64,000 nucleotides of DNA from Paramesorhizobium sp049065735 (GTDB lineage Bacteria; Pseudomonadota; Alphaproteobacteria; Rhizobiales; Rhizobiaceae). The position numbers and the translations under genes are program-made. Below, in pieces: positions 1 to 7,925 of this stretch. The notes under the pieces are model-generated. The model ran no database searches, had not been told where the DNA came from, and saw only the letters and a list, made by a program, of their open reading frames with translations. The stretch is taken from positions 119,671 through 183,670 of the forward strand of contig NZ_JBAKHD010000007.1 in NCBI RefSeq assembly GCF_049065735.1, read 5' to 3'. The first letter of the stretch is position 1; each line of letters begins with the position of its first letter.

Positions 1-147
1 ATTGCCGCCGCCATGCAGGACGAGCTTCGGCTCGGAGCCAAGAAGCCGTGTCGTATAGGTCCGGATAGCGACATCGCGGTTAACGCCCGCTTTTTCATAT
101 GCGCCGACGACCGCGTCGAAATCCGCCTGTGACCATTTTGATTTCAT
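1..147 (-). CDS. Bifunctional class II aldolase / short-chain dehydrogenase, N-terminus only (cut by window edge)
   Basis: Reading leftward from an ATG at 147, 49 codons stay open to the edge. The visible part begins MKSKWSQADFDAVV and contains RLLGSEPKLVLHGGGN. This matches the N-terminal end of the two-domain proteins (class II sugar-phosphate aldolase plus SDR) known in rhizobia as RhaD, where the 'LHGGGN' segment opens the aldolase domain. Those enzymes cleave a ketose 1-phosphate to DHAP and an aldehyde and oxidise the aldehyde. The gene is divergent from the SorC regulator at 367, with a TGACA-type operator between them. A substrate cannot be assigned from 49 residues. Family call fairly sure; sugar unknown. 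Confidence 0.65.
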   Translation of the reverse strand, partial: MKSKWSQADFDAVVGAYEKAGVNRDVAIRTYTTRLLGSEPKLVLHGGGN

Positions 148-266
148 TTGTTGTTCCCCTAGCTGGCCGCCGCATATCCAAATGCGCGCACAAGACATGT
201 TCCGGAAAAACTGGAATTTTCCGATTTAATGAAGCCTTATGAAGATCGCACTCCCTCTGTGCACAA

Positions 267-292
267 TTGACATATATATTTGACAATAGTCA
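267..292. promoter_or_regulatory. Putative SorC-type operator in the divergent aldolase/regulator spacer
   Basis: The segment holds TTGACAT followed by the near-palindrome TGACAATAGTCA (281-292). The arms TGACA/AGTCA differ by one base from the perfect TGACATTTGTCA sites at 7399 and 17054. It lies between the leftward aldolase start (147) and the rightward SorC start (367), so it could serve autoregulation and control of the divergent gene. Assignment to a SorC protein is inference. Confidence 0.4.
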
Positions 293-366
293 ACTGATAA
301 CGAGCCGAATTGATCGAATGGCATTTCTGTGCAACTCAGGAACGTGAGAGATAGTGGGAATCAATT

Positions 367-1341
367 ATGAAATTGGGTGATTCATCGCCGCATGCCATCC
401 CTGCGGAGTTCGACGACGCGGTGGTCTGGGCGGCGTGGCTTTATTACGAAAATCAGTTGACCCAGAACGAAGTCGCCCAGGAAATCGGGGTTTCGCGCGC
501 AACCATCGTCAATTATCTTCAGGAGGCCCGGCAGAGGGGCGTGGTCAGGATTCTCATGAATCCTGACATCGTCGCGCGCACCGGCATCGCCCGCAAGCTC
601 GCCGCGAAATTCGGCCTCACCGAAGCGCTTGTCATTCCGACCGAAAAATCCGTTACGCCGGAAGCGCGTCTGAAAGCGTTGGGCACCGGCGGCGCGCGGC
701 TGATCGAGCGAATGGTGAAACCCGGTCAAACGATATGCGTGTCCTGGGGCCGCACCGTGCTGGCGGTCGCCGACGCAATCGCGCTGCCGCAGCCGCTGGA
801 GGGGCTGACGGTGGTGCAGGTGACTGGCTCGTCTATCGGGAAGCGGGAATTCTCCGCCGAGCTGTGCACATCCATCATGGCCCGCAACATGGGGGCGACG
901 AGCATCAACATGCTGGCGCCGGCGGTGCTGAGCACCGCCGCCCTTCGCGATGCGCTGATGGGCGAGCCGGTGCTCCAGCGGCAATTCGAGCTGATCGCAG
1001 AGGCCAGCATGATCGTGTTCGGTGTCGGCAGCCTTGCTGCCGAAAGTACGATGCGCATTGCCGACGTGGCGAGCAATGAGGAAATCGACGCCTATGCCGC
1101 GGAGGGCGCTGCGGCGGTCCTGATCTGCCGGTTCCTCGATCGCGAGGGCAACCAGATCGCCCGCGAGCTCGACCGCCGCGTCATTGGCATCGAGCTGGAC
1201 GCGCTGCGCCGCGTTCCAAGCCGGCTTTGCGTCGCGGGCGGCGCGCACAAAGCCGAAGCAATTCGCGCGGTTCTCGCCGGCGGTTATGCCACGCATCTGG
1301 TCACCGACATGGACGCCGCTGAGGCGTTGCTTGCGAGTTAG
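367..1341 (+). CDS. SorC-family sugar-binding transcriptional regulator
   Basis: A 324-aa protein with the SorC layout: an N-terminal helix-turn-helix around residues 25-60 (LTQNEVAQEIGVSRATIVNY) and a C-terminal sugar-phosphate-binding domain of the DeoR/SorC effector type, including VSWGRTVLAVADAI and the closing VAGGAHKAEAIRAVLAGG. Length is normal for the family. It resembles the N-terminal half of the fusion at 8628-10712 and EryD at 38210. It is flanked by a PfkB kinase and CUT2 transporter (leftward, convergent) and the divergent aldolase, so it probably senses the phosphorylated product of that pathway. The ribosome site before the ATG is weak. Confidence 0.85.
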   Translation: MKLGDSSPHAIPAEFDDAVVWAAWLYYENQLTQNEVAQEIGVSRATIVNYLQEARQRGVVRILMNPDIVARTGIARKLAAKFGLTEALVIPTEKSVTPEARLKALGTGGARLIERMVKPGQTICVSWGRTVLAVADAIALPQPLEGLTVVQVTGSSIGKREFSAELCTSIMARNMGATSINMLAPAVLSTAALRDALMGEPVLQRQFELIAEASMIVFGVGSLAAESTMRIADVASNEEIDAYAAEGAAAVLICRFLDREGNQIARELDRRVIGIELDALRRVPSRLCVAGGAHKAEAIRAVLAGGYATHLVTDMDAAEALLAS

Positions 1342-1380
1342 GGCAATTTTATTTTTAAACGGAAGCGTTGGCGAGACAGT

Positions 1381-1542
1381 ACCCCCCTCTGCCCTGCCGG
1401 GCATCTCCCTCTCAAGGGGGGGGGGGGATTACGCTTTCATCGATGCCCGGCACCAATCGCAAACGTCGCAGAATGAAGGCGGAAGATATTGTCAGCCAAT
1501 CTCCCCCCTTGAGGGGGAGATGCCCGGGAGGGCAGAGGGGGG
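1381..1542. repeat. RIME-like intergenic inverted repeat, copy 1
   Basis: Two GC-rich arms (CCCCCCTCTGCCCTGCCGGG ... and its complement ending CAGAGGGGGG) enclose about 90 bases with inner arms CTCAAGGGGG / CCCCTTGAGG. Close copies lie at 18160 and 24528. The left inner arm carries a run of 12 G (1416-1427), longer than in the other copies. A shared 5' tail (TTTAAACGGAAGCGTTGGC) starts about 30 bases before the core. It fills the space between two convergent genes. It matches my recollection of the RIME1 class in Rhizobiales. Confidence 0.75.
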
Positions 1543-1589
1543 TTGCCTCGCAATTCCGCTAACTCAAATCGCGCTAGCAGCCCATTCCA

Positions 1590-2534
1590 TCACCGTTTGA
1601 CCGGCGCGCTGTTCATGAATGCGAGCGTCTCTTCGAACGAGCGGATACCCGCGTCGGATCCGAGTCCCGTCGCCACCAGCGCGGCTGAGGCCTGAGCGAA
1701 GTTCAGAGCATTCTTCAGATCCATCTTACGATGCAAGGCCGTAATGAACCCCGCATCGAAGGCATCGCCGCAGCCTGTCGTATCCACGACTTCGATCTGA
1801 AACGCGGGCTGGCGCATGATCTCACCGGACGCATCCATGAAACAGACACCGTCACCGCCGAGCGTGAACACGCAATGCTTTACGCCGCGCTTCAGAAAGA
1901 ACGTTCCGGCTTCTTCCACGCTGGCCGCACCGGAGATCTGTTTCGCCTCCTCAATCGAAGGCATGAAATAGTCGATATGCGGGAAAAGCGGAGCGATGAG
2001 ATCGAGCGTGCCCTCATTCGCGCCGAGCAGGTCGAAGGTTGTCGTCCTGCCGCGGGCTTTCGCTTCGGCGAGCAGTTTGCGGCTTGGCTCGCCGTCAAGC
2101 TTGGCCAGAAGTCCCGTGCCGCCGAGATGGATGATCGGTGGTGCCAAGACGGCGTCGAGCGCGCTGTCGGCGATCTCGAAATGATCGGACGCACCGCGCG
2201 CGTGCAGTGCCGGGCGGTCGCCATTGCGGCGGATATTCAGGATGGTGGAGGATGTGGGGACGCCCTTCAGCCGCTGCATCTGCGCCACATCGACGCCGAA
2301 GCGCTGAAGCGTCGCGATGACGAAATCCGCCTTCTCATCGTCGCCGACTGCGCCGACCGCAAGACAGTTGAGGCCGAGCTTCGCCAGATCCACGACGGTG
2401 CCGCCAGCCGTGCCCGCGACGGTCAGGCGGATTTCATCGATGAACTCGACATTGCCGCCCGGTGGAATGGCATCGACGGGCCTGCCGAGCACGTCAAGAA
2501 TGTAAAGCCCGACAACCGACACGTCATGTGACAT
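1590..2534 (-). CDS. PfkB-family carbohydrate kinase
   Basis: A 314-aa ribokinase-family protein. It shows the N-terminal PfkB signature region (GGNVEFIDEI...GGTVVDLAKLG, about residues 24-55) and the C-terminal signature VVDTTGCGDAFDAGF (about 240-255), with the GCGD catalytic Asp and anion hole. The start chosen is the ATG at 2534, which has GGGAGG eight bases upstream; the open frame runs further but lacks a site there. It is the last gene of the leftward CUT2 transporter operon, 67 bases after the permease. It probably phosphorylates the imported sugar or its ketose form for the aldolase at the left edge. Substrate unknown. Confidence 0.85.
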   Translation of the reverse strand: MSHDVSVVGLYILDVLGRPVDAIPPGGNVEFIDEIRLTVAGTAGGTVVDLAKLGLNCLAVGAVGDDEKADFVIATLQRFGVDVAQMQRLKGVPTSSTILNIRRNGDRPALHARGASDHFEIADSALDAVLAPPIIHLGGTGLLAKLDGEPSRKLLAEAKARGRTTTFDLLGANEGTLDLIAPLFPHIDYFMPSIEEAKQISGAASVEEAGTFFLKRGVKHCVFTLGGDGVCFMDASGEIMRQPAFQIEVVDTTGCGDAFDAGFITALHRKMDLKNALNFAQASAALVATGLGSDAGIRSFEETLAFMNSAPVKR

Positions 2535-2601
2535 GAAAAACCTCCCAAAAAGATATGAAACCGCGCCTTCGAGCCTCCCGGAAAAGGCGCGCTGATTGTG
2601 C

Positions 2602-3633
2602 TCAGGCGCGATTGCGCAGGGCGAAAATCGTGCCGGCCAGCAGAATGAAGATGCCGACGATGGCAAGTTGCAGCGTGCTCGGAATGCCCACAAAGATGAG
2701 AACATTGCTGACGAGCGTTATCAGCAGCACACCGAGCAAGGTGCCGATGACCGAACCCGAACCGCCGGTGATGCGGGCGCCGCCGAGTACGACGGCGGCG
2801 ATGATTTCCAGTTCCATCCCGGCGAGGTCGAAGGGATTGGCGAGGCGGTTGCTGGAGACATGCACCACGCCGGCAATCCCTGCCAACAGCCCGGCATAGG
2901 CGAAGACGAACAGCCTTACGCGAAAGAGGTTGATGCCAAGGCGCTCGGCAATGGCCGGATTGCCCCCTACGGCGAAAATCGCGCGGCCCATCAAGGTACG
3001 CTCTAAAATGAACCAGGTCACGAGGGCGGCTGCCGCGAGCACCAGAACCGTGGCGGGCAGAAACGATACGACGCCGTTCGACGCATGATGGGTGAAAAGC
3101 GAAGCCTTGCCGAAAGCGTCCATCGCCGCCGGAATATTCATGAACAGCGCCGTGCCCACGAAGGTCAACAGGAAGCTGCGGATGACATATTGCGTGCCGA
3201 TGGTGACAATTAGCGACGGCGCCTGCAGTTTCTGCACCAGAAGGCCGTTCACGGCGCCGAAGGCAGCCCCGCCGAGGGCCGCAAGGATCAGGATAAGCGC
3301 CATCGGCATGTCCGGGAACCAGTTCGTGACGAGCATGGTGAGCGCGTACATCACGAAGGCTGCGATGGCGGTGAACGATACGTCGATGCCGCCCGAAGCC
3401 AGAACGACGAGGACGCCCATCGCGAACAGTCCGCGCACCACGGATGCCCGCAGAATGTCGAAAATATTGCTCATCTGCAGGAAATCGGGATTGGCGGCGA
3501 TCACGGCGAGGCATGTCGCCACAGTCAGAAGCAGGGTGAACAGTTCCGGCCGGCGTCCCATCAGATCCCATAGGCGCTGCCCGGTGCCGCGGGGCGCCTT
3601 GCCGGGGATGGTTGCGGATGCGATCTCGCTCAT
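2602..3633 (-). CDS. CUT2 sugar ABC transporter permease (ABC1, second permease)
   Basis: A 343-aa RbsC-type inner-membrane permease with many hydrophobic segments and the family motifs LASGGIDVSFTAIAAFV (about residues 80-97) and the late cytoplasmic loop VVLGGARITGGSGSVIGTLLG, which contacts the ATPase. Its ATG overlaps the stop of the ATPase gene (ATGA at 3630-3633), indicating translational coupling. With the permease at 6318 it would form a heterodimeric channel, as in the rhamnose and AI-2 (Lsr) branch of CUT2, rather than the homodimer of ribose systems. Confidence 0.88.
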   Translation of the reverse strand: MSEIASATIPGKAPRGTGQRLWDLMGRRPELFTLLLTVATCLAVIAANPDFLQMSNIFDILRASVVRGLFAMGVLVVLASGGIDVSFTAIAAFVMYALTMLVTNWFPDMPMALILILAALGGAAFGAVNGLLVQKLQAPSLIVTIGTQYVIRSFLLTFVGTALFMNIPAAMDAFGKASLFTHHASNGVVSFLPATVLVLAAAALVTWFILERTLMGRAIFAVGGNPAIAERLGINLFRVRLFVFAYAGLLAGIAGVVHVSSNRLANPFDLAGMELEIIAAVVLGGARITGGSGSVIGTLLGVLLITLVSNVLIFVGIPSTLQLAIVGIFILLAGTIFALRNRA

Positions 3634-5198
3634 TGAACGATCTCCTTCGACGCGCTGGCCATGGACTGATAGATGGTCTCTTCCGCCAGCCCCTCCGCCG
3701 GGTGAGCCGCAACGATGCGGCCATGGCGCATGACGAGAATCCGGTCGCAGTTCTGCAGGAGTTCGGGCAGGTCGTCGCTGATGATGATGACGCCCATTCC
3801 CTCATCGGCGAGACGCTGGATGATGCGGAAGATCGTATCCTTCGATCCCACATCGACGCCGACGGTCGGTCCATGAAGGATCAGCAATTTGGGGTTGATA
3901 GTCAGCCACCGCCCGATGAGGACACGCTGCTGGTTGCCGCCCGACAGGGATTGAACCGGAACCGAAACATCCGGCGCGACGATCTGCAAATCGGCGAGGC
4001 TCTGCTCCGCCACGCGCCTGGCGCGCCGGAAACTGATGACGCCCAGCGCGTTGCGCAGGCGGCCAAGGACCGGCAGGGTGATGTTGTCCTGGATCGGCTT
4101 TTCGAGGAAAAGGCCTTCGGTCAGACGATCCTCGGGTACATAGCCGATGCCGTATTGAATCGCCTCGGCCGTTGACCGGGGCGCTATTTCCTGCCCGTTG
4201 AGCCAAATCCTGCCTGCTGTCGCCGGTCTGACGCCCGCCAGCGCCAAGGCAAGTTCGTTGCGGCCGGAATCCATGAGACCGGTGATGCCGAGGATTTCGC
4301 CCTTCTTCAAGCTGAACGAGACGTTTTTGAACGCCACATTATCACCTAGATTTTCGGCCGAAATCATGATTTCGCCATGGTTCGGGTCGCTTCGATAGCG
4401 CGTTTCGCTGATTTCCCGGCCGGTCATGAGCCTACTGAATTCCGCCTTGCTATGCCCGGCGACCTCGAGCTCCGCTACCTTCAACCCATCGCGCATAATG
4501 ATGGCGCGCCCGCCCAGCGACTTGCACTCATCGAGCTTATGGGTGACGAACAGGACGGCGACTCCCTTGCTTCGCAAGCCTTCGACGACACGGAGCAGAT
4601 TGTCCACCTCCTGCCGCGTCAGTGATGTGGTCGGCTCATCCATGATCACGAGGCGAGCCTCGGAAGCGACCGCACGGGCGATGGCGATCAACTGGCGTGT
4701 CGCCAGGGCAAGCGTATCGGTCCTGCGGGAAAGGAATGCGCTGTCGGTAGGAAGATGCACCTCGGCCAGCGCGCGCCGGGCCGTTTCATAGAGCAGCGAG
4801 AGGTTCAGCCGCCGCGCCAGCCGACCGGACGCCGCGACAAGCTGTTCGGTAAAGGCGACGTTTTCGGCGACCGAGAGGTTGGGAAGCAGCGACAGGTCCT
4901 GATACACGGTCTCGATGCCTGCACGCAGCGCCCCGATGGCGCCGAGATCTCCGGCACGTTCGCCGGTCGCCTTGCCATCGATCAGGATCTGCCCTTCATC
5001 CGCAAGCTGCGCGCCCGAGAGTATCTTGATCAAGGTGCTTTTGCCGCAGCCGTTTTCACCCATCAGATGATAGATCTGCCCGCTTTCGATCGTCAGGCTG
5101 ACATCCTTCAACGCCCTGACCCCGCCAAAGGATTTCCTGACGTTCCTGACCTCCAGAAAGGGGAGCGAAGCGTGTGACATGGCATCGGTGACGTGCAT
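3630..5198 (-). CDS. CUT2 sugar ABC transporter ATPase (ABC1), two nucleotide-binding domains
   Basis: A 522-aa double-NBD protein of RbsA type. NBD1 has an intact Walker A (GENGCGKST, about residues 50) and Walker B with DEPT. NBD2 has the usual degenerate P-loop (GLMDSGRNEL) and a good signature LSGGNQQRVLIGRW. Unusually, the NBD2 Walker B reads LLILHGPTVGVDVG, with His-Gly where Asp-Glu is normal, so site 2 should not hydrolyse ATP. The ATG at 5198 has AAGGA upstream; the in-frame ATG at 5180 has none. It lies between the binding-protein gene and permease 2. Confidence 0.88.
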   Translation of the reverse strand: MHVTDAMSHASLPFLEVRNVRKSFGGVRALKDVSLTIESGQIYHLMGENGCGKSTLIKILSGAQLADEGQILIDGKATGERAGDLGAIGALRAGIETVYQDLSLLPNLSVAENVAFTEQLVAASGRLARRLNLSLLYETARRALAEVHLPTDSAFLSRRTDTLALATRQLIAIARAVASEARLVIMDEPTTSLTRQEVDNLLRVVEGLRSKGVAVLFVTHKLDECKSLGGRAIIMRDGLKVAELEVAGHSKAEFSRLMTGREISETRYRSDPNHGEIMISAENLGDNVAFKNVSFSLKKGEILGITGLMDSGRNELALALAGVRPATAGRIWLNGQEIAPRSTAEAIQYGIGYVPEDRLTEGLFLEKPIQDNITLPVLGRLRNALGVISFRRARRVAEQSLADLQIVAPDVSVPVQSLSGGNQQRVLIGRWLTINPKLLILHGPTVGVDVGSKDTIFRIIQRLADEGMGVIIISDDLPELLQNCDRILVMRHGRIVAAHPAEGLAEETIYQSMASASKEIVQ

Positions 5199-5230
5199 GG
5201 CGAATCCTTGGAAAACGCTCGAATATCCTT

Positions 5231-5259
5231 CCGGGGCCGTCGGGGGAGAGCGGCCCCGG
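5231..5259 (-). terminator. GC-rich intergenic hairpin after the ABC1 binding-protein gene
   Basis: Perfect 9-bp arms CCGGGGCCG / CGGCCCCGG enclose 11 bases. It sits in the 88-base gap between the binding-protein stop (5287) and the ATPase start (5198) of a leftward operon. There is no U-tract, so it is more likely a partial terminator or mRNA-stabilising structure that keeps binding-protein mRNA in excess. Confidence 0.4.
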
Positions 5260-5286
5260 AAGTTCTGGTTTGACGCGGTTTCCCGA

Positions 5287-6285
5287 TCAGAACGGGAAAT
5301 TCTTGTAGTTGCTCTTATCCGCGTCGACCCAAGCCTGTCCCTGGATGATGATGCCCTTGCCGGGTCCCTTGATGACGGTCATCTTCTCATAGCCGGGCAC
5401 GCCAAGGTCCATGCCGTCCTTGATTTCCTCACCCTTCAGAACGAGATCGGAAACCTTGTTCATGACATAGCCCGCATCCTTCGGATCCCAGAAGAAAATC
5501 TGGTCGACCGCGCCGCTTTCGAGATAAGGCCCGGTATCCCTAGGCAAGCCCAGACCATAAACACAGGTCTTGTCCTGCAGACCGGCTTCCTCAACGGCGC
5601 GGCCAATGCCGATCACATCGATGGCCGACGATCCCTGAAAGCCCTTGATATCGGGGTATTTGCGCAAGATTTCCTTGGCCTTTTCATAGGCGCGGTTGGC
5701 GTCGTTGAACGACTCGTTCTTTTCGGCCACCAGTTCCATCTCAGGGTATTTCTTGGCGTTCTCCGCGCCGGCATCGACCCACTGATTGTGCGTCAGGCTG
5801 CCGAGCGATCCGACGAAGGAGGTCCACTTGCCGGATTTGCCCATGCATTCGGCGAGCTTTTCATTCATACGGGCGCCGAATGCCTTGTTATCGAAGGCTT
5901 CGATATCCACGTCCGTATTCTTGAGGCTGTCGCCTTCATGGGTAATGACCTTGATGCCGCGCTGGGAAGCGCGCCGCAGCACGCCTTCAAGCGCCGATGG
6001 GTCCATCGGAACGACGGCAATGGCCGATACGTTCTTGGCAACGAGGTCTTCGATGATGCGGGTCTGCTGCGCGGCATCGGCCTTGGCGGGGCCAATCTGG
6101 CTTGCACTGACATTGGGGTTGTCCTTGCCATAGGCATCGACCCCCTCATTCATGCGGATGAACCAGTTCTCACCGGTAACCTTGACCACGGTCACGATGG
6201 ACGGCTTTTCCTGAGCGAAGGTGGTACCCGCCATCACGGCGCCGGCAAGCGCGGTCCCGGCTATCAGTTTGGAAAATATGCTCAT
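5287..6285 (-). CDS. CUT2 sugar ABC transporter periplasmic binding protein (ABC1), rhamnose/AI-2 type
   Basis: A 332-aa protein with a Sec signal peptide (KLIAGTALAGAVMAGTTFA, cleavage near residue 24) and a periplasmic-binding type I fold. Sections such as ENWFIRMNEGVDAYGKDNPNV, VPMDPSALEGVLRRA and VITHEGDS place it nearer the RhaS/LsrB group than the ribose group. The ribosome site GGAGGAG precedes the ATG. It is the second gene of the leftward operon, after permease 1. A good candidate ligand class is a deoxy-sugar or related compound, given the aldolase/SDR and PfkB neighbours; AI-2 is possible but no LsrF/LsrG/LsrK-like genes are seen. Confidence 0.85.
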   Translation of the reverse strand: MSIFSKLIAGTALAGAVMAGTTFAQEKPSIVTVVKVTGENWFIRMNEGVDAYGKDNPNVSASQIGPAKADAAQQTRIIEDLVAKNVSAIAVVPMDPSALEGVLRRASQRGIKVITHEGDSLKNTDVDIEAFDNKAFGARMNEKLAECMGKSGKWTSFVGSLGSLTHNQWVDAGAENAKKYPEMELVAEKNESFNDANRAYEKAKEILRKYPDIKGFQGSSAIDVIGIGRAVEEAGLQDKTCVYGLGLPRDTGPYLESGAVDQIFFWDPKDAGYVMNKVSDLVLKGEEIKDGMDLGVPGYEKMTVIKGPGKGIIIQGQAWVDADKSNYKNFPF

Positions 6286-6317
6286 ATTTCTCCTCCATTG
6301 ATATAAGCAGATGGTTT

Positions 6318-7307
6318 CTATTGTCGTTTTGGCCTGAGCCAGTAGCTGAGGTGCAGGCGGCCCGACGCCAGAAGCGCCAGCAGCAGGACACCCCAGGCGA
6401 GGTCACGGAAGAAGTTCGAAATATTCATGAAATTGAACAGGCTCGAGAGAATCTGCAGCGCCGTGGCGGCCAGCAGGACGCAGAGCACCTTGCCATAACC
6501 GCCCTCCGGTTTGACCCCGCCGAGCACGGCGATCAGGATCGCGATCAGCACGTATGAGCCGCCATAATCCCATTTCACCGATGAATTGCGCGCTGCGATG
6601 ATGATTCCGGCGACGGAGGCGAGAAGCCCGCACAGCGTATAGGTGATCAGCAGCATCCGTTTTTCATTGATGCCGCCATAGCGCGCAGCCTTGGCGTTGC
6701 TGCCGAGCAGCATGAGTTTCACCCCGAAAGGCGTGAATTTGAGCAGGAAAGCCAGCGCCGCCGCGATGGCAAGAAACAGCGCGAAGCACATGGGAATGCC
6801 GAGAACGGGCATATTGCCGAAATTATCGAGCGGCTCGATATAGCCCATGCTGACGGCGGAACCATTGGTCAGAAACACGGCGATGCCCGTGAACAGAAGC
6901 TGGGTTCCGAGCGTGGCGATCAGCGGCGTGAGCCCTGCATAGGCGATCACGGCTCCGTTGATGAGACCGCCGGCCAGTCCGACGGCGAGGGCGAGACCCG
7001 CAAAGACCCATGAAAACAGCAGGGGCGCATCGTCCATCGAAATATACTGGCGCGTCAGCAGAAAGGCGACGATGCCTGCCAGATTCGCCAGCGCAATGCC
7101 TGAAAGATCGATACCGCCATTGCCCGAAATCATCGCCAGCATGACGCCCAGCGCGAGAAGGCCGAGTTCCGGAACCTGCGAGGCCATGGACTGCAGATTG
7201 TAGCTGTCCATGAAATTGGAGCCAGCCAACAACGCGCCCGCGGCCAGCACGGCAATGTTAATCAACGCAAGAAATAAGGTCTGCCAGTCCCGGCCATTCA
7301 CTGCCAA
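6318..7307 (-). CDS. CUT2 sugar ABC transporter permease (ABC1, first permease)
   Basis: An RbsC-type permease of about 329 aa with multiple membrane segments, the motif ISGNGGIDLSGIALANLAG and the ATPase-contact loop IAVLGGVKPEGGYGKVLCVLLA. The start is uncertain. I chose the TTG at 7307, five bases after AGGGAGGA; a GTG at 7301 is also possible. Upstream GTG 7391 and ATG 7385 would add 28 or 26 low-complexity residues and lie directly beside the operator at 7399. It is the first gene of the leftward ABC1-PfkB operon, with two TGACA-type sites upstream. Confidence 0.82.
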   Translation of the reverse strand: MAVNGRDWQTLFLALINIAVLAAGALLAGSNFMDSYNLQSMASQVPELGLLALGVMLAMISGNGGIDLSGIALANLAGIVAFLLTRQYISMDDAPLLFSWVFAGLALAVGLAGGLINGAVIAYAGLTPLIATLGTQLLFTGIAVFLTNGSAVSMGYIEPLDNFGNMPVLGIPMCFALFLAIAAALAFLLKFTPFGVKLMLLGSNAKAARYGGINEKRMLLITYTLCGLLASVAGIIIAARNSSVKWDYGGSYVLIAILIAVLGGVKPEGGYGKVLCVLLAATALQILSSLFNFMNISNFFRDLAWGVLLLALLASGRLHLSYWLRPKRQ

Positions 7308-7398
7308 CTCGTCCTCCCTCGGCTGAAGTGCTTTGCGCTCTTCATCGGGCCCGCCGCCTCCACGGCCGTTGGCGATTGAAACCATCGCCACCCATTTT

Positions 7399-7410
7399 TG
7401 ACATTTGTCA
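7399..7410. promoter_or_regulatory. Putative SorC-type operator TGACATTTGTCA upstream of ABC1
   Basis: A palindrome with 5-bp arms TGACA/TGTCA. The identical 12-mer occurs at 17054 before the ABC2 operon. A second site with one mismatch (TGACATTTGTCG) lies at 7488-7499, about 89 bases (eight to nine helical turns) away, which would suit looping by a SorC tetramer. A looser TTGTC-rich stretch lies between them. Confidence 0.5.
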
Positions 7411-7487
7411 GGTTATTTTGTCTGTTGTCAATCCTGGTTTTGCGGTGAAGTGTAATTTGCGGTGGCGCCGCTTTCATTGACATTTGT

Positions 7488-7499
7488 CGAAAAGATATC
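7488..7499. promoter_or_regulatory. Second putative SorC-type operator upstream of ABC1
   Basis: TGACATTTGTCG matches 11 of 12 positions of the site at 7399. It lies 89 bases further from the operon, in the spacer between ABC1 and the palindromic repeat at 7610. Confidence 0.4.
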
Positions 7500-7609
7500 G
7501 AACATTGTCAAGAGATAGATTGCGGGTGGCCTGGGAAGTGCCGGATAGCGGATTGTTTTTAGACAGAAGCAATTTGCATTTTCTCCAGCCTGGCGGCGGA
7601 GGCAGCGTT

Positions 7610-7761
7610 GAGGCATGGATTCCTGTGACAAGCACAGGAATGACGGATTGCTGGATTGTCTCTGATAACCTTCGACTTCAAAGCATGCACAACGGCTTAC
7701 ACTGGCGAACCGCCATCTCCACTTCCGTCATTCCTGTGCTTGTCACAGGAATCCATGCCTC
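7610..7761. repeat. Long perfect inverted repeat (38-bp arms), nested hairpins
   Basis: The arms 7610-7647 and 7724-7761 are perfect reverse complements over 38 bases. Each arm is itself a hairpin (ATTCCTGTG, loop ACAAG, CACAGGAAT). The centre is 76 bases. Outside the arms, AAGCAATTTGC occurs on both sides (7567-7577 and 7813-7823), next to TTTTAGAC on the left and GTCTAAAA on the right. It carries no gene. It resembles a non-autonomous mobile palindrome (MITE-like) or a bidirectional terminator between ABC1 and DhaL. No second copy is seen in the window. Confidence 0.7.
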
Positions 7762-7925
7762 GACATTTCCATCGCGACAACGGTGTAAAGGGTTTTGAGT
7801 CATTCCGTCTAAAAGCAATTTGCTCTCGATGGCCAACCCGCAGTCAGAACCTCCCGACGCATAGGAAGCCGTTATACAGGGATTCAACACGAGGCCCGCT
7901 GATCGCCGCGGACGGAAGCGTACGC

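Noticed and set aside
2423..3874. A 483-codon leftward frame over the ABC1 permease and PfkB start.
   Set aside because: It is a shifted frame of the permease and ATPase genes; composition is Arg/Ser-rich and no family is recognisable.
1590..7391. Assigning ABC1 and the SorC gene as an AI-2 (Lsr) system.
   Set aside because: The binding protein and heterodimeric permeases are compatible, but the kinase is PfkB rather than FGGY-type LsrK and LsrF/LsrG homologues are absent; the aldolase/SDR neighbour suggests a sugar route.
7610..7761. CRISPR or tandem-repeat array at the hairpin-rich spacer.
   Set aside because: There are only two arms, inverted and not direct, with no repeated spacers; no CRISPR-like array is present anywhere in the window.
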